A stretch of DNA of 64,000 nucleotides from the NCBI GenBank assembly GCA_035626595.1, contig DASPNJ010000067.1, forward strand, positions 3,834 to 67,833, in the 5' to 3' direction. A program made the position numbers and the translations under genes. Below, in pieces: positions 39,582 through 47,800 of the stretch; the stretch's first letter is position 1, and the number at the start of each line of letters is the position of its first letter. Under the pieces are notes generated by a model. That model searched no databases. It saw only the letters and a list, made by a program, of their open reading frames with translations, and was not told the origin of the DNA. Source of the DNA: JAQGMV01 sp035626595. Lineage in GTDB: Bacteria; Pseudomonadota; Gammaproteobacteria; Burkholderiales; SG8-41.

Positions 39582-39794
39582 ATGGAGCGCAAACGCGTCA
39601 ATTCGAGCCGCATCCGTTCAGCCGGCTACGATCCGCAGAAGCAGGTGCTCGAAATCGAGTTCAGCGACGGCCGGATCGTCAGCTACCGCGGCGTCTCGCC
39701 GGAAGTTCACCGGCAGTTCATGAACGCGCCGTCCCCGGTCAGCTTTTACGAAGACAAGATCGCCGAAAGCTATCCGGAGACGCGGGTGAGGTGA
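39582..39794 (+). CDS. KTSC domain protein
   Basis: This 70-residue protein is a single KTSC domain, a small beta-rich module named after a lysyl-tRNA-synthetase-associated form. The usual pattern is seen: VNSSRIRSAGYDPQKQVLEI, FSDGRIVSYRGVSPEVHRQF and FYEDKIAESYP near the end. Stand-alone copies are common in Proteobacteria and have no settled function. GGGAGGAAAC precedes the ATG. Its 3' end overlaps the convergent reductase gene by 25 bp. Confidence 0.85.
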   Translation: MERKRVNSSRIRSAGYDPQKQVLEIEFSDGRIVSYRGVSPEVHRQFMNAPSPVSFYEDKIAESYPETRVR

Positions 39795-40828
39795 GCGACG
39801 CCGGCAAGCGCCGCGTCGAGCGCGTCCAGGTTAGCCCACTGCATAGGCCTCGTGCCCCTTTCGATCTCCTCGAACATCGTCCATTGCAGGCGGTTGAGCG
39901 GCGTCGGGACGCCGCGGCGCTCGCCGCAGCGCACGATCTCGCCCGTGATGTGCTCGATCTCGGTCCTGCGCTTGCGCACCACGATGTCGCGCCAGTAGCC
40001 GGTACGAATCTTGGTATTGCCTTGCGCCTGTCCGCGCGCGATCTCGTCGAGCACCTCGAACGCGGCCTCGCGTCCAGCGGGCGAGGGGTCGATGAAGGGC
40101 GCCGGATCGAAGTGTGAAAACGCCGCCACCTGCACGCCTTCCGCTGCCGCGACCTCGATCGCTTCGCGCACGAGCTGTGCGCGCACCGGATGGTATTTGC
40201 GGTTGAAGCGGACCTCGAGCGCGTTCTCGTCCACGAGCGCGGTCGTCGCGTCGATCGTGCCTTTGCACATCTTCGCCCACACGTAACCCATGATGTTGTC
40301 GCACGTGAGCGTGCTCGCTGACAACGCGAGGAGCCGCCGCACTGCCTCGATCCGCGGCGTCGAGCGTCCGTCGAGCTCCCCGACGAACAGATTGCCGGCG
40401 CGGCCGCGCGCGATGAGCCCCGGCGCGTGGTAATCGGCCGAGAAGTCGACGAGGCAGCCGATCGTGCGCTCCGCGCCGATGCGCCGCGCGATGTGCGGCT
40501 CGTTGACGCCGTTCTGCAGCGATACGACCGCGGAGCCTGCGTGCAGGTGCGGCTCGATCGCGTCGAGCGCAGCCTGCGTGAACTGCGACTTGACCGCGAG
40601 GAACACGAGATCGAACACGCCTTCGACGCCGTCCGGCAGCGCGGCGCGCACGCGCGTGCGCCGCTCCTCGCCGGCCATCCGGATGACGAGCCCCGATTCG
40701 TTCATGGCGTTCACGTGCTCGGGGACGACATCGACGAGCAGCACGTCCTCACCCGCCTGCGCCATCCCCGCGCCCACGACGCCGCCGATCGCGCCGCTGC
40801 CCCAGACAGTGCACCGGATCGCGCTCAT
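39770..40828 (-). CDS. Ketopantoate reductase (ApbA/PanE) family protein
   Basis: This 352-residue NAD(P)-dependent oxidoreductase starts with the dinucleotide-binding motif GSGAIGGVVGAGMA (residues 10-23) and has LAVKSQF and SLQNGVNEP, as in 2-dehydropantoate 2-reductases. The C-terminal helical domain begins WAKMCKG, with the conserved catalytic-type Lys. Many members reduce other 2-oxo acids, and in this setting the enzyme probably acts on a catabolic 2-oxo or 2-hydroxy acid. Its start overlaps the stop of the preceding TctC gene by 4 bp, so it is the last gene of a ten-gene operon. Confidence 0.88.
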   Translation of the reverse strand: MSAIRCTVWGSGAIGGVVGAGMAQAGEDVLLVDVVPEHVNAMNESGLVIRMAGEERRTRVRAALPDGVEGVFDLVFLAVKSQFTQAALDAIEPHLHAGSAVVSLQNGVNEPHIARRIGAERTIGCLVDFSADYHAPGLIARGRAGNLFVGELDGRSTPRIEAVRRLLALSASTLTCDNIMGYVWAKMCKGTIDATTALVDENALEVRFNRKYHPVRAQLVREAIEVAAAEGVQVAAFSHFDPAPFIDPSPAGREAAFEVLDEIARGQAQGNTKIRTGYWRDIVVRKRRTEIEHITGEIVRCGERRGVPTPLNRLQWTMFEEIERGTRPMQWANLDALDAALAGVAHLTRVSG

Positions 40829-41853
40829 TCGGGCGTGATTCCCGCCGCTTTGACGACGCGGGCGGCCCGCGCGACCTCATCGCGGATGAATTTCGCGAAC
40901 GCCTCCGGCGTATTCGTCTCGGGATCGGCGCCCTGTGTGATCAGCGCCTGCCGCACCTCCGGCGTGTTGACGATCTTCACGATCGCAGCGTTGACGCGCG
41001 AGACGATCTCCTTCGGCGTTCCGGCCGGCATCAGCACGCCGATCCACGAACGCGACTCGAACTGCGGAATGGTGTCTGCAACGGTCGGGAGCTCCGCGAC
41101 CGAAGGATGGCGGCGCGGGCTCGTCACCGCGAGGCCGCGCAGCCGCCCGCTGCGGTGGTACGGCACCGCGCTTGCGATCGAGGGAAACATGAGGTCGATC
41201 TGTCCGCCGAGGAGATCGCCGAGCGCGAGGCCGACACCCTTATAGGGCACGTGAAGCATGCGCACGCCGGTCGTCATCTTGAAGAGCTCCGCCGACAGAT
41301 GCGCGGCGCTGCCGGTGCCGCCGGAGCCGAAGTTGAGCTTGCCGGGCTGCGCGCGCGCGAGCGCGATCAGGTCCTTCACCGATTTCGCGGGCACCGCGGG
41401 ATGCACCGTCAGCAGGTACGAGGCGTGGAAGATCAGACTCACCGGCGCGAAGTCCGCGACGATGTCGTGCGGCACGCTCTTGCGGATGCTCGGGTTGACC
41501 GTGTTCTGGCCGGTGCCGAAGAGCCACGTGTACCCGTCCGGCGCGGATTTCGCGACCACGTCGGCGCCGATCATCGCGTTCGCGCCCGCGCGGTTCTCGA
41601 CGACGATCTGCTGCCCCAGCGCTTCGGTGAGCCGCGGCGCGAGATAGCGCGCGACGACGTCGGGTGCGCCGCCCGGCGCGGTGGGTACGACGATGCGGAT
41701 CGGCCGCGTAGGATATGTCTGAGCCGCGCAAAGAGATGCCGTCATTGCGACGAGCGCGGCGAGGAAGCAATCGCGGAGCGTCCGAAAACACGTGCGCCAC
41801 GAGGTCGCCACGGCGTTCCCGCGGAGCCGCCTCGCGATGACGGTCACAGTCAC
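40825..41853 (-). CDS. Bug/TctC family receptor with repeat-derived signal peptide
   Basis: From GTG 41853, whose GTGA overlaps the previous stop, the precursor has 342 residues. The mature part is an ordinary receptor (TYPTRPIRIVVPTAPGG, VVENRAGANAM, APDGYTWLFG). The N-terminal 40 or so residues are not homologous to the neighbouring signal peptides. They are encoded by a dispersed repeat unit, and the hydrophobic stretch CFLAALVAMTASLCA is read from it. No other start codon gives a signal peptide; GTG 41847 is the only near alternative. Third of three consecutive receptors; overlaps the reductase start by 4 bp. Confidence 0.82.
   Translation of the reverse strand: MTVTVIARRLRGNAVATSWRTCFRTLRDCFLAALVAMTASLCAAQTYPTRPIRIVVPTAPGGAPDVVARYLAPRLTEALGQQIVVENRAGANAMIGADVVAKSAPDGYTWLFGTGQNTVNPSIRKSVPHDIVADFAPVSLIFHASYLLTVHPAVPAKSVKDLIALARAQPGKLNFGSGGTGSAAHLSAELFKMTTGVRMLHVPYKGVGLALGDLLGGQIDLMFPSIASAVPYHRSGRLRGLAVTSPRRHPSVAELPTVADTIPQFESRSWIGVLMPAGTPKEIVSRVNAAIVKIVNTPEVRQALITQGADPETNTPEAFAKFIRDEVARAARVVKAAGITPE
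41740..41843. repeat. Composite dispersed repeat inside a coding region
   Basis: Read on the minus strand, the element starts CGTCATCGCGAGGCGGC, passes GTGGCGCACGT and ends GATTGCTTCCTCGCC...CGCAATGACG. The plus strand at 45211-45311 carries the same two halves in the same order, and the first half also occurs at 16603. Here it lies within the 5' end of the TctC gene. Confidence 0.78.
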
Positions 41854-42806
41854 TCCGCCTTGATCCCCGCGGCCTTCACGATCTTCGCGAACTTCGGGAT
41901 CTCGCCACGGATGATGCGCGCGAGCTCTTCCGGTGTGCTCGTTGCCGGCTCCAGACCCAGCGCGGCGAGGTACTTCTGCATCTCCTGCTCGCCGATAATT
42001 TTCACGAGCGTCGCGTTGAGCCGCGCGACGATATCGCCCGGCACGCCGGCCGGCGCGACCACGCCGAACCACGTCGAAATGTCGTAGCCGGGGATCGCGG
42101 CTTCGGCGATGGTCGGCACGTCGGGCAGCTCGCTCGAGCGCCGGGTGCCGGTCACGGCGAGCGCGCGCAGCTTCCCGCTGCGGGCGTGTGGAATGAGCCC
42201 GGAGATGCCGCCCACGTAGAAATCGATATGGCCGCCGATGAGATCGGCGATCGCCGGTGTCGCGCCCTTGTAGGGCACGTGCACCGCGTCGATGCGCGCC
42301 ATCGTCTTCAGGAGCTCGGTCGCGAGATGCGGCGGCGCGCCCACGCCGGACGAGCCGTAATTGAGTTGACCGGGACGGCTGCGCGCGAGCGCGATGAGCT
42401 CCTTCACGGTCTTCGCCGGCACGGCCGGATGCACGACAAGAAGATACTGGTTGCGCGCGATGAGGCCGATCGGCGCGATATCGCGCACCGGATCGTACGG
42501 CAGCTTCGTATACAGGCTCGGACCGATGGTGAGGAAGCTGCCGCCGAGCAGGATCGTGTAACCGTCGGGCGGTGATTTCGCCACCGCTTCGACGGCGATG
42601 TGGCCACCGGCGCCGGCGCGGTTCTCCACGACCACGGGCTGCCCCATGAGCTCAGACATGCGCTTCGCGACCGCGCGCGTGACGGTATCGCTCGGCCCGC
42701 CCGCCGGAAAACCGGCGACGAACCGCACCGGCTTCACCGGATATGCCGGCGCCTGCGCGATCGCAGCCGTGCAGCCGATCGCAGCCGCAAGGAGGAACCA
42801 GCGCAT
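41850..42806 (-). CDS. Bug/TctC family periplasmic receptor
   Basis: This 318-residue receptor has a compact signal peptide (MRWFLLAAAIGCTAAIAQ), then AYPVKPVRFVAGFPAGGPSD and VVENRAGAGGH. It is the middle one of three receptors in a row. ATG 42806 shares its A with the stop codon of the preceding receptor gene (TGATG), and its own stop overlaps the next GTG. The AAGGAGGA-like site lies inside the upstream gene. Ligand unknown. Confidence 0.9.
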   Translation of the reverse strand: MRWFLLAAAIGCTAAIAQAPAYPVKPVRFVAGFPAGGPSDTVTRAVAKRMSELMGQPVVVENRAGAGGHIAVEAVAKSPPDGYTILLGGSFLTIGPSLYTKLPYDPVRDIAPIGLIARNQYLLVVHPAVPAKTVKELIALARSRPGQLNYGSSGVGAPPHLATELLKTMARIDAVHVPYKGATPAIADLIGGHIDFYVGGISGLIPHARSGKLRALAVTGTRRSSELPDVPTIAEAAIPGYDISTWFGVVAPAGVPGDIVARLNATLVKIIGEQEMQKYLAALGLEPATSTPEELARIIRGEIPKFAKIVKAAGIKAE

Positions 42807-43783
42807 CAGTCGAGCTTCACGCCCGCGGCCTTGATGACCTTCGCCCACTTTTCGGTCTCCTTCGTGAGCAGCGCGGCGTACTCCGACGGGCCGCCGCCGA
42901 TGGGCTCGAAGCCGAGCTCGACGAGCTTCTCCCGCACGTCCGGCATCTTGAGCACCTGCGCCATCGCCGCCGACAGCCGGTTGATCGCGTCCTGCGGCGT
43001 ACGCGCGGGTGCGAGCGTGCCCCAGTAGGAGCTCGCCTCGACCTGCGCCATGCCGGATTCGCGGAAGGTCGGCACTTTCGGCATCGCGATCGAGCGCTTC
43101 TCGCCGGTCACCGCGATCGCGCGGAGCCTGCCGCCTTCGACGTGCTGCTTCACCGAGCTGATCCCCGCGAACATCATGGTCACCTGTCCGCCGAGCACGT
43201 CGGCGACCGCGGGACCGGTGCCCTTGTACGGAATGTGCACGAGGTCGATCTTCGCGACGTATTTGAGCAGCTCCACGCCGAGGTGAGTCGAGCTCCCCGG
43301 ACCGCCGGAGGCGAAGTTGAGCGCGCCCGGCCGCTCGCGCGCGAGCGAGACGAGCTCCTTCACCGTGCGCACGGGGACGGATGGATGGACGATCATGATC
43401 ACCGGTGCGGTCGCCGCCAGCGAGACCGGCGCGAAATCGCGCTGCGAGTTGTACGGCAGCTTCGAGTAGAGGCTCGGGTTCGTCATGAACGCCGTATCGA
43501 CCATGAGGACCGTGTAGCCGTCCGGCGGCGCTTTCGCGACGAGGTCGCTCCCGATCTGGCTGCCGGCACCGGGACGGTTGTCGACGATGACCTGCTGCTT
43601 CAGGATCTCGGTGAGCTTCGGCAGCATGATGCGCGTCATGATGTCGGTGCCGCCGCCGGGTGCGAACGGCACGATGATGCGGATCGGCTTCGACGGGTAG
43701 CCTTGTCCTGAGCTCGTCGAAGGCGCGAACGCGGCCGGGACGCCGAAGAGGAGGGCAAGCGCTGCGGCGCGTGCGGCTCGCAT
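42806..43783 (-). CDS. Bug/TctC family receptor with repeat-derived insert at signal cleavage site
   Basis: This 325-residue receptor begins MRAARAAALALLFGVPAAFA. The next residues, PSTSSGQG, come from a dispersed repeat unit and precede YPSKPIRIIVPFAPGGGTD. They fall where signal peptidase would cut (around AFA or a few residues later), so the insert is probably at the mature N-terminus or removed. The rest (VIVDNRPGAGSQ) is normal. ATG 43783 lies 2 bp after the stop of the CMD-family gene. First of three tandem receptors. Confidence 0.88.
   Translation of the reverse strand: MRAARAAALALLFGVPAAFAPSTSSGQGYPSKPIRIIVPFAPGGGTDIMTRIMLPKLTEILKQQVIVDNRPGAGSQIGSDLVAKAPPDGYTVLMVDTAFMTNPSLYSKLPYNSQRDFAPVSLAATAPVIMIVHPSVPVRTVKELVSLARERPGALNFASGGPGSSTHLGVELLKYVAKIDLVHIPYKGTGPAVADVLGGQVTMMFAGISSVKQHVEGGRLRAIAVTGEKRSIAMPKVPTFRESGMAQVEASSYWGTLAPARTPQDAINRLSAAMAQVLKMPDVREKLVELGFEPIGGGPSEYAALLTKETEKWAKVIKAAGVKLD
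43701..43723. repeat. CCTTGTCCTGAGC/TCGTCGAAGG repeat unit within TctC gene
   Basis: This 23-bp unit belongs to the same family as the inverted repeat at 20355 (CCTGTCGAA type). On the coding strand it gives Pro-Ser-Thr-Ser-Ser-Gly-Gln-Gly. The reading frame is kept. Confidence 0.72.
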
Positions 43784-43785
43784 GC

Positions 43786-44331
43786 TTATGCTCGCTTCGC
43801 CTTCGGCGCGAAGTTGGGCTCCAACTCGACGCGGAAGGCGGTGATCGTCGAGCCGAGCGCCATGAAATACCCGCAGAGCAGCGTGAGATCGGTGATCTGG
43901 CGCTCCGAGAAATGGCGCTTTACCTCCGCGAACGTGTCGTCCGACACCTTGCCGCCTTGTCCGAACTCGCGCGCGTAGCGGATCGCCGCCTTCTCCGGTG
44001 CGCTGATCGTGTCCGCGAGCGCGCCGCCTGATTCGAGGCTGTCGAGCTCCGGCTGCATCACACCCGCCTTGATCGCATGCGGATGGTGGTGGCTCCACGC
44101 GTACTGATTGCCGGCCGCGATCGCGAGCACGGAGAGCTCGCGTACGCGCCCAGGCAGGTCCGTGCCGTAGCGCACGTACTCGCCGTACTTTGCGAAGGCC
44201 TCGAGACCGGCCGGCGCGTGGCTCAGGCTCATGAGGATGTTCGAGACGTAGCCGCGGGTCTCGGTGATGCGCCCGTATGTCGCGGCGAGCTGAGCGTCGC
44301 CTTCGGGATTCTTCGGCTTGATGCGCTGCAT
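43786..44331 (-). CDS. Carboxymuconolactone decarboxylase family protein (no CxxC)
   Basis: This 181-residue helical protein has the CMD fold. The position that holds CxxC in AhpD reads AWSHHHPHAIKAG, so thiol chemistry is excluded and the His-rich site resembles true gamma-carboxymuconolactone decarboxylases (W-xxH). It probably decarboxylates or isomerises a lactone or related acid. It lies between an alpha/beta hydrolase gene (10 bp) and a TctC gene (2 bp). The pairing with lactonase-like hydrolases recalls PcaC and PcaD of the 3-oxoadipate pathway. Confidence 0.84.
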   Translation of the reverse strand: MQRIKPKNPEGDAQLAATYGRITETRGYVSNILMSLSHAPAGLEAFAKYGEYVRYGTDLPGRVRELSVLAIAAGNQYAWSHHHPHAIKAGVMQPELDSLESGGALADTISAPEKAAIRYAREFGQGGKVSDDTFAEVKRHFSERQITDLTLLCGYFMALGSTITAFRVELEPNFAPKAKRA

Positions 44332-44341
44332 GGCTGCTCCT

Positions 44342-45193
44342 CTAGTGTGACTGTCGCGCGGCCGCGCTGTGCTTCAGCAGGAACCGCCTGAGATCCTGCG
44401 CACACCGGTCGGGCACCGCGTCGGTGATGTTGTGCGGCAGGCCCTCGTACACGATGAACTCGCAGCCGGGGATGCGATCGGGCAGCGCGCGATAGTTGTC
44501 CACCGTGTGTATCGGGTCGCCGCCCGGCGCGACCGCGAGCACGGGGCAGCGGATACGATGCAGATCGTCGATCACGACGAACTCGCGCATCATCGGCACG
44601 AAGCGCTCGAGCACCGGCACCGGTGTTTTGGAGGACTCGGTGATAAACCATTCGACGAAACCCGGCTCCGCGCTCTTCAGATCGACGCGATCGGCGATCG
44701 TCTCGCGCAGGAATGCGCCCAGGCCTTTCTCGCCGATGCGCTTCACCCAACTGTTCTGGTTCTGCAGCGCGTGTTTGATGCCGCCCGTGCCCGCGAACGC
44801 CGCGAGCGAGAGCACGCGCTCCGGATAGTCGATCGCAGTCTTTTCCGCGACGATCGCGCCGGCCGACGAGCCGGCGACGTGGAAGCGTTTCGCGCCGACG
44901 TGATCGGCGAGCTCCGCCACGTCCTTCACCAGCCGCTGCTGGTCGAGCTGCTTCGGCCCGGGAATGCCGCTCTGGCCGTGTCCGCGCATGTCGATCCTGA
45001 CGACGCGGAATTCGCGCGCAAGATGCGGTACCCACGCGTAGAAGCGCTTCGAGCTCCCCATCGCCGCGTGGACGAGGATCAGCGTATCGGCGGCGGGCTT
45101 CCAGGGGTCGCTGTAATCGTCGAGCGCGTACGCGATCTCGAGCCCGTCGGAAGCCTTGAACTTCTGCATTTCCCAGCGTGCGTTTTGGTTCAT
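44342..45193 (-). CDS. Alpha/beta hydrolase (paralogue 1)
   Basis: This 283-residue hydrolase has the nucleophile elbow GSSAG (Ser110), the oxyanion segment VHAAMGSSKRF and the catalytic His in EGLPHNITDAVP near the end. The opening KASDGLEIAYALDDYSDPWK is shared with three other genes of this operon. An enol-lactonase or C-C/ester hydrolase role on a small acid is likely. ATG 45193 is the first start; Met9 is an alternative. It is separated from the SDR gene upstream by a repeat-filled gap of 127 bp. Confidence 0.87.
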   Translation of the reverse strand: MNQNARWEMQKFKASDGLEIAYALDDYSDPWKPAADTLILVHAAMGSSKRFYAWVPHLAREFRVVRIDMRGHGQSGIPGPKQLDQQRLVKDVAELADHVGAKRFHVAGSSAGAIVAEKTAIDYPERVLSLAAFAGTGGIKHALQNQNSWVKRIGEKGLGAFLRETIADRVDLKSAEPGFVEWFITESSKTPVPVLERFVPMMREFVVIDDLHRIRCPVLAVAPGGDPIHTVDNYRALPDRIPGCEFIVYEGLPHNITDAVPDRCAQDLRRFLLKHSAAARQSH

Positions 45194-45210
45194 GCGTCGT
45201 CCTTTAACTG

Positions 45211-45311
45211 TCGATCGCGAGGAGCGTAGCGACGTGCGATCCCGTGGCGCACGTCAATCGTGACTTTCGAGCGCCTCGGGATTGCTTCGTCAGACGCTTC
45301 CTCGCAATGAC
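45211..45311. repeat. Composite dispersed repeat in operon gap
   Basis: The gap between the SDR and hydrolase genes holds one repeat copy: CGATCGCGAGGAGCG, then GTGGCGCACGT, then GGGATTGCTTCGTC and CTTCCTCGCAATGAC. The same two halves, in the same order, are found on the minus strand at 41740-41843. No promoter or gene is evident in the gap. Confidence 0.78.
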
Positions 45312-45320
45312 TGTCTGTCG

Positions 45321-46106
45321 TTAATAAGCCGAGCGGCCGCCGTCGGCCGGAATGCTCGCCCCGGTGATCATGCGCGATTCGTCGGAGGCGAGGAAAAGCG
45401 CGATGCGCGCGATGTCCTCGGGCGAGCCGACCCAGAAGGGATATTCGCGCACGCGTCCGGCGGCGTCCTGCCGATCCTCGACCGGGCCCTGCCGCTGCGG
45501 CGTGCCATAGCGGCTCGTGATGCGCTCGGTGAGTATGCGTCCGGCGCAGATCGCGTTCACGCGCACGTTGTCCTTCGCGAACGCGCCGGCGAGCGCCCGC
45601 GTGAGGGACAGGATCCCGCCTTTCGACGCCGTATACATGTGGGAGGGACTGGAGCCGCGCAGCGCGGCGCCGGACGACATGTTCACCACCGCGCCGCCGC
45701 CCGCCTCGACGATCCGCGGTATGCCGTGCCGGCACATGAGTATCGGCCCGAGCAGATTGAGCGACATGGTGCGCTGCCACTCCGACAGGTCCACGTCGGT
45801 CACGAGGTCGTCCTCGGCCGTGGAGCCGCCGGCGCAGTTGTAGAGCACGTCGAGTTTCCCGAAGCGCTCGATCGCCGCCGCGACGGCGCGCTTCGCGCTC
45901 TCCTCGTTCGTCACGTCGGTCTCGACGAACAGCGCCTCGCCCTTGGCCTCCTTCACCGCGCGCTCGGTCGCGAGTCCCCGCTCGCGATCGATCTCCGCGA
46001 TCACGACGCGCGCGCCTTCGCGCGCAAAGAGGCCCGACGCCGCTCTGGCGATCCCCGAACCGGCGCCGGTGATGAGCGCGACTTTGCCCGCGAGACGGCC
46101 GCTCAT
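45321..46106 (-). CDS. Short-chain dehydrogenase/reductase (SDR)
   Basis: This 261-residue classical SDR has the TGAGSGIA cofactor motif (residues 13-20), NCAGG (90-94), the catalytic Ser in NMSSG (144/145) and Y158-x3-K162 in YTASK. D40 after the second strand suggests NAD preference. It oxidises or reduces a hydroxyl or keto group of an unknown acid. ATG 46106 overlaps the stop of the hydrolase gene in front (ATGA). The C-terminus (GASIPADGGRSAY) is normal. Confidence 0.92.
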   Translation of the reverse strand: MSGRLAGKVALITGAGSGIARAASGLFAREGARVVIAEIDRERGLATERAVKEAKGEALFVETDVTNEESAKRAVAAAIERFGKLDVLYNCAGGSTAEDDLVTDVDLSEWQRTMSLNLLGPILMCRHGIPRIVEAGGGAVVNMSSGAALRGSSPSHMYTASKGGILSLTRALAGAFAKDNVRVNAICAGRILTERITSRYGTPQRQGPVEDRQDAAGRVREYPFWVGSPEDIARIALFLASDESRMITGASIPADGGRSAY

Positions 46107-46927
46107 GGCGCGCGATGCTTCATCAGGAACTTCAGCAGATCCTCGGCGCAGCGCACCGGGACGGAATCCGTGATGTTGTGCGGCAGGCCCTCGTATACGA
46201 CGAACTCGCAGTCCGGCACGTGCTTCTTGTACACGGCGTACTGGTCGATCGAGCCGAGCGGATCGTGCCCGGGCACGACGTTGAGCATCGGGCACCTGAT
46301 CTCGTGCAGCCTGTCGGTCTGGTCCACTTCTTTCATCATCGGACCGAAGCGGCAGAAGAGATCAGCGTTCGTCTTCGCGGACTCGTCGATGAACCAGCGG
46401 ACGAACCCTTTGTCCTGGACGTTCGGGAAGCGTTCCTCGATCGTTTTCTCGAGCATGCCCTTCAGCCCGTGCTCGCGGATCAGGCTGACCCAGCGGTTCA
46501 TATCGATGTTCGAGGGCTTCAGGCCCGGCGTCGACGCGAAGTTCGAGAGCGTCAGCACGCGGTCCGGATAGTCAAGTGTGGTCTGGATCGAGACGATCGC
46601 ACCCGCGGAGGAGCCTGCGAGGTGAAACTTCGGGACATTCAGATGATCGGCGAGCTCGATCACGTCGCGCGCGAGCCGCTCGAGGCTCAACTGACCGGGA
46701 CCGGGAATCTGCGTTTCGCCGTGCCCGCGCATGTCGGGCCGCACGACGCGGAAGTGCCGCGACAGCGTCGGTATCCATTTGTAGAGCCGGCGCGAGCTGC
46801 CCATCGCGGCGTGGATGAGGATCAGCGTCTCCTGCGCGCGCCAGGGGTCGCTGAAGTCGTCGACGGCGTACGCGAGCTTCAAGCCGTCGCTCGCCTTGAA
46901 ATACTGCATCTCGGTGGTCAAAGGCAT
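46103..46927 (-). CDS. Alpha/beta hydrolase (paralogue 2)
   Basis: This 274-residue paralogue has Ser107 in GSSAG, IHAAMGSSRRL at the oxyanion hole and EGLPHNITDSVP with the catalytic His. It is clearly the nearest relative of the hydrolase at 44342: the two share whole stretches at both ends. It lies 3 bp after the end of paralogue 3 and overlaps the SDR start by 4 bp. Confidence 0.88.
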   Translation of the reverse strand: MPLTTEMQYFKASDGLKLAYAVDDFSDPWRAQETLILIHAAMGSSRRLYKWIPTLSRHFRVVRPDMRGHGETQIPGPGQLSLERLARDVIELADHLNVPKFHLAGSSAGAIVSIQTTLDYPDRVLTLSNFASTPGLKPSNIDMNRWVSLIREHGLKGMLEKTIEERFPNVQDKGFVRWFIDESAKTNADLFCRFGPMMKEVDQTDRLHEIRCPMLNVVPGHDPLGSIDQYAVYKKHVPDCEFVVYEGLPHNITDSVPVRCAEDLLKFLMKHRAP

Positions 46928-46930
46928 GGT

Positions 46931-47800
46931 TTAGCTCTGAGTCGTAACCCTCTCCCCGCGCGCAGGGAGAGGGTAGGGTGAGGGGGCGTGCTCTTCGGGG
47001 AAGTGCTTGCGCAGGAACGCGAGCGCGTCGGCGACGCAGCGCTCCGGCAGGTAGTCGTAAAGGTTGTGCCGGCCGTTCGGATAGACGATGCGCTCCGCCT
47101 TCGGGATGCGCTGTTCCATTTCCGCGAACGCCGAGCCGGTGCCGATCGGGTGCGCCCCGGGCTCGACGATGAGCGTGGGACACTGGATCTTCGAGATCTC
47201 GTCCATGAACCACGTGTCGGTCCATAAGCCGATGAAGCGCTCGAGCCACTTGAGGTCGTTCCTGCAGATCTCGCCCAGCACCCATTCCACGAGCCGCGGG
47301 TCGGTCTCAGCTACCGGAATGCGCTCGTCGATCGTCTCGCCGAATACCGCCCGCATGCCGCGCGTCGCCGATTCGCGCAGCCAGCGTTTGCCTTGGTCGC
47401 CCTTGAAACCGGGCGTCGCGCTGAAGAGCATCAGGCTCTTCACCCGGTGCGGTTCATGGATCGCGAGAAGCTGCCCGGTATAGCCGCCGGCGGAGCCCGC
47501 GAGGATGTGCGTTTTCTCGACGCCGAGCGTGTCGAGCAGCTCCAGCACGTCCTGGTTGAGCCGCTCCCGGTTGTGCGGCACGTGCGGCGGCGGCACCTCG
47601 GACTCGCCGTGACCGCGGCTGTCGAGACGGATCACGCGGTAATGCGCCGCGAGGCCCGGCACCATCGAATAGAACCGCTTCGCGCTGCTCATCGCCGAGT
47701 GCAGCATGAGCAGCGTCGCCGGCGTTTTCCAGGGGTCGGTGTAGTCGTCGATGTAGTACGCCAGGCGAACGCCGTCGCTCGTCGTGAACGTCTGTTTCAT
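46931..47800 (-). CDS. Alpha/beta hydrolase (paralogue 3) with repeat-derived C-terminus
   Basis: This 289-residue paralogue has AGSAG in place of GSSAG at the nucleophile (Ser103) and NGRHNLYDYLP for the His region. The normal end, as in the other copies, is at about FLRKHFPEEHA. The following residues PSPYPLPARGERV are encoded by a dispersed hairpin repeat (also at 14382), and translation stops four codons later. ATG 47800 overlaps the stop of paralogue 4 (ATGA). Confidence 0.86.
   Translation of the reverse strand: MKQTFTTSDGVRLAYYIDDYTDPWKTPATLLMLHSAMSSAKRFYSMVPGLAAHYRVIRLDSRGHGESEVPPPHVPHNRERLNQDVLELLDTLGVEKTHILAGSAGGYTGQLLAIHEPHRVKSLMLFSATPGFKGDQGKRWLRESATRGMRAVFGETIDERIPVAETDPRLVEWVLGEICRNDLKWLERFIGLWTDTWFMDEISKIQCPTLIVEPGAHPIGTGSAFAEMEQRIPKAERIVYPNGRHNLYDYLPERCVADALAFLRKHFPEEHAPSPYPLPARGERVTTQS
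46945..46985. repeat. Hairpin repeat overlapping the 3' end of a hydrolase gene
   Basis: CCCTCTCCCCGCG and CAGGGAGAGGG form a hairpin, followed by TAGGGTGAGGG. It is the same family as the perfect hairpin at 14382-14414. Here the minus-strand reading adds a foreign C-terminal tail to paralogue 3. Confidence 0.8.
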
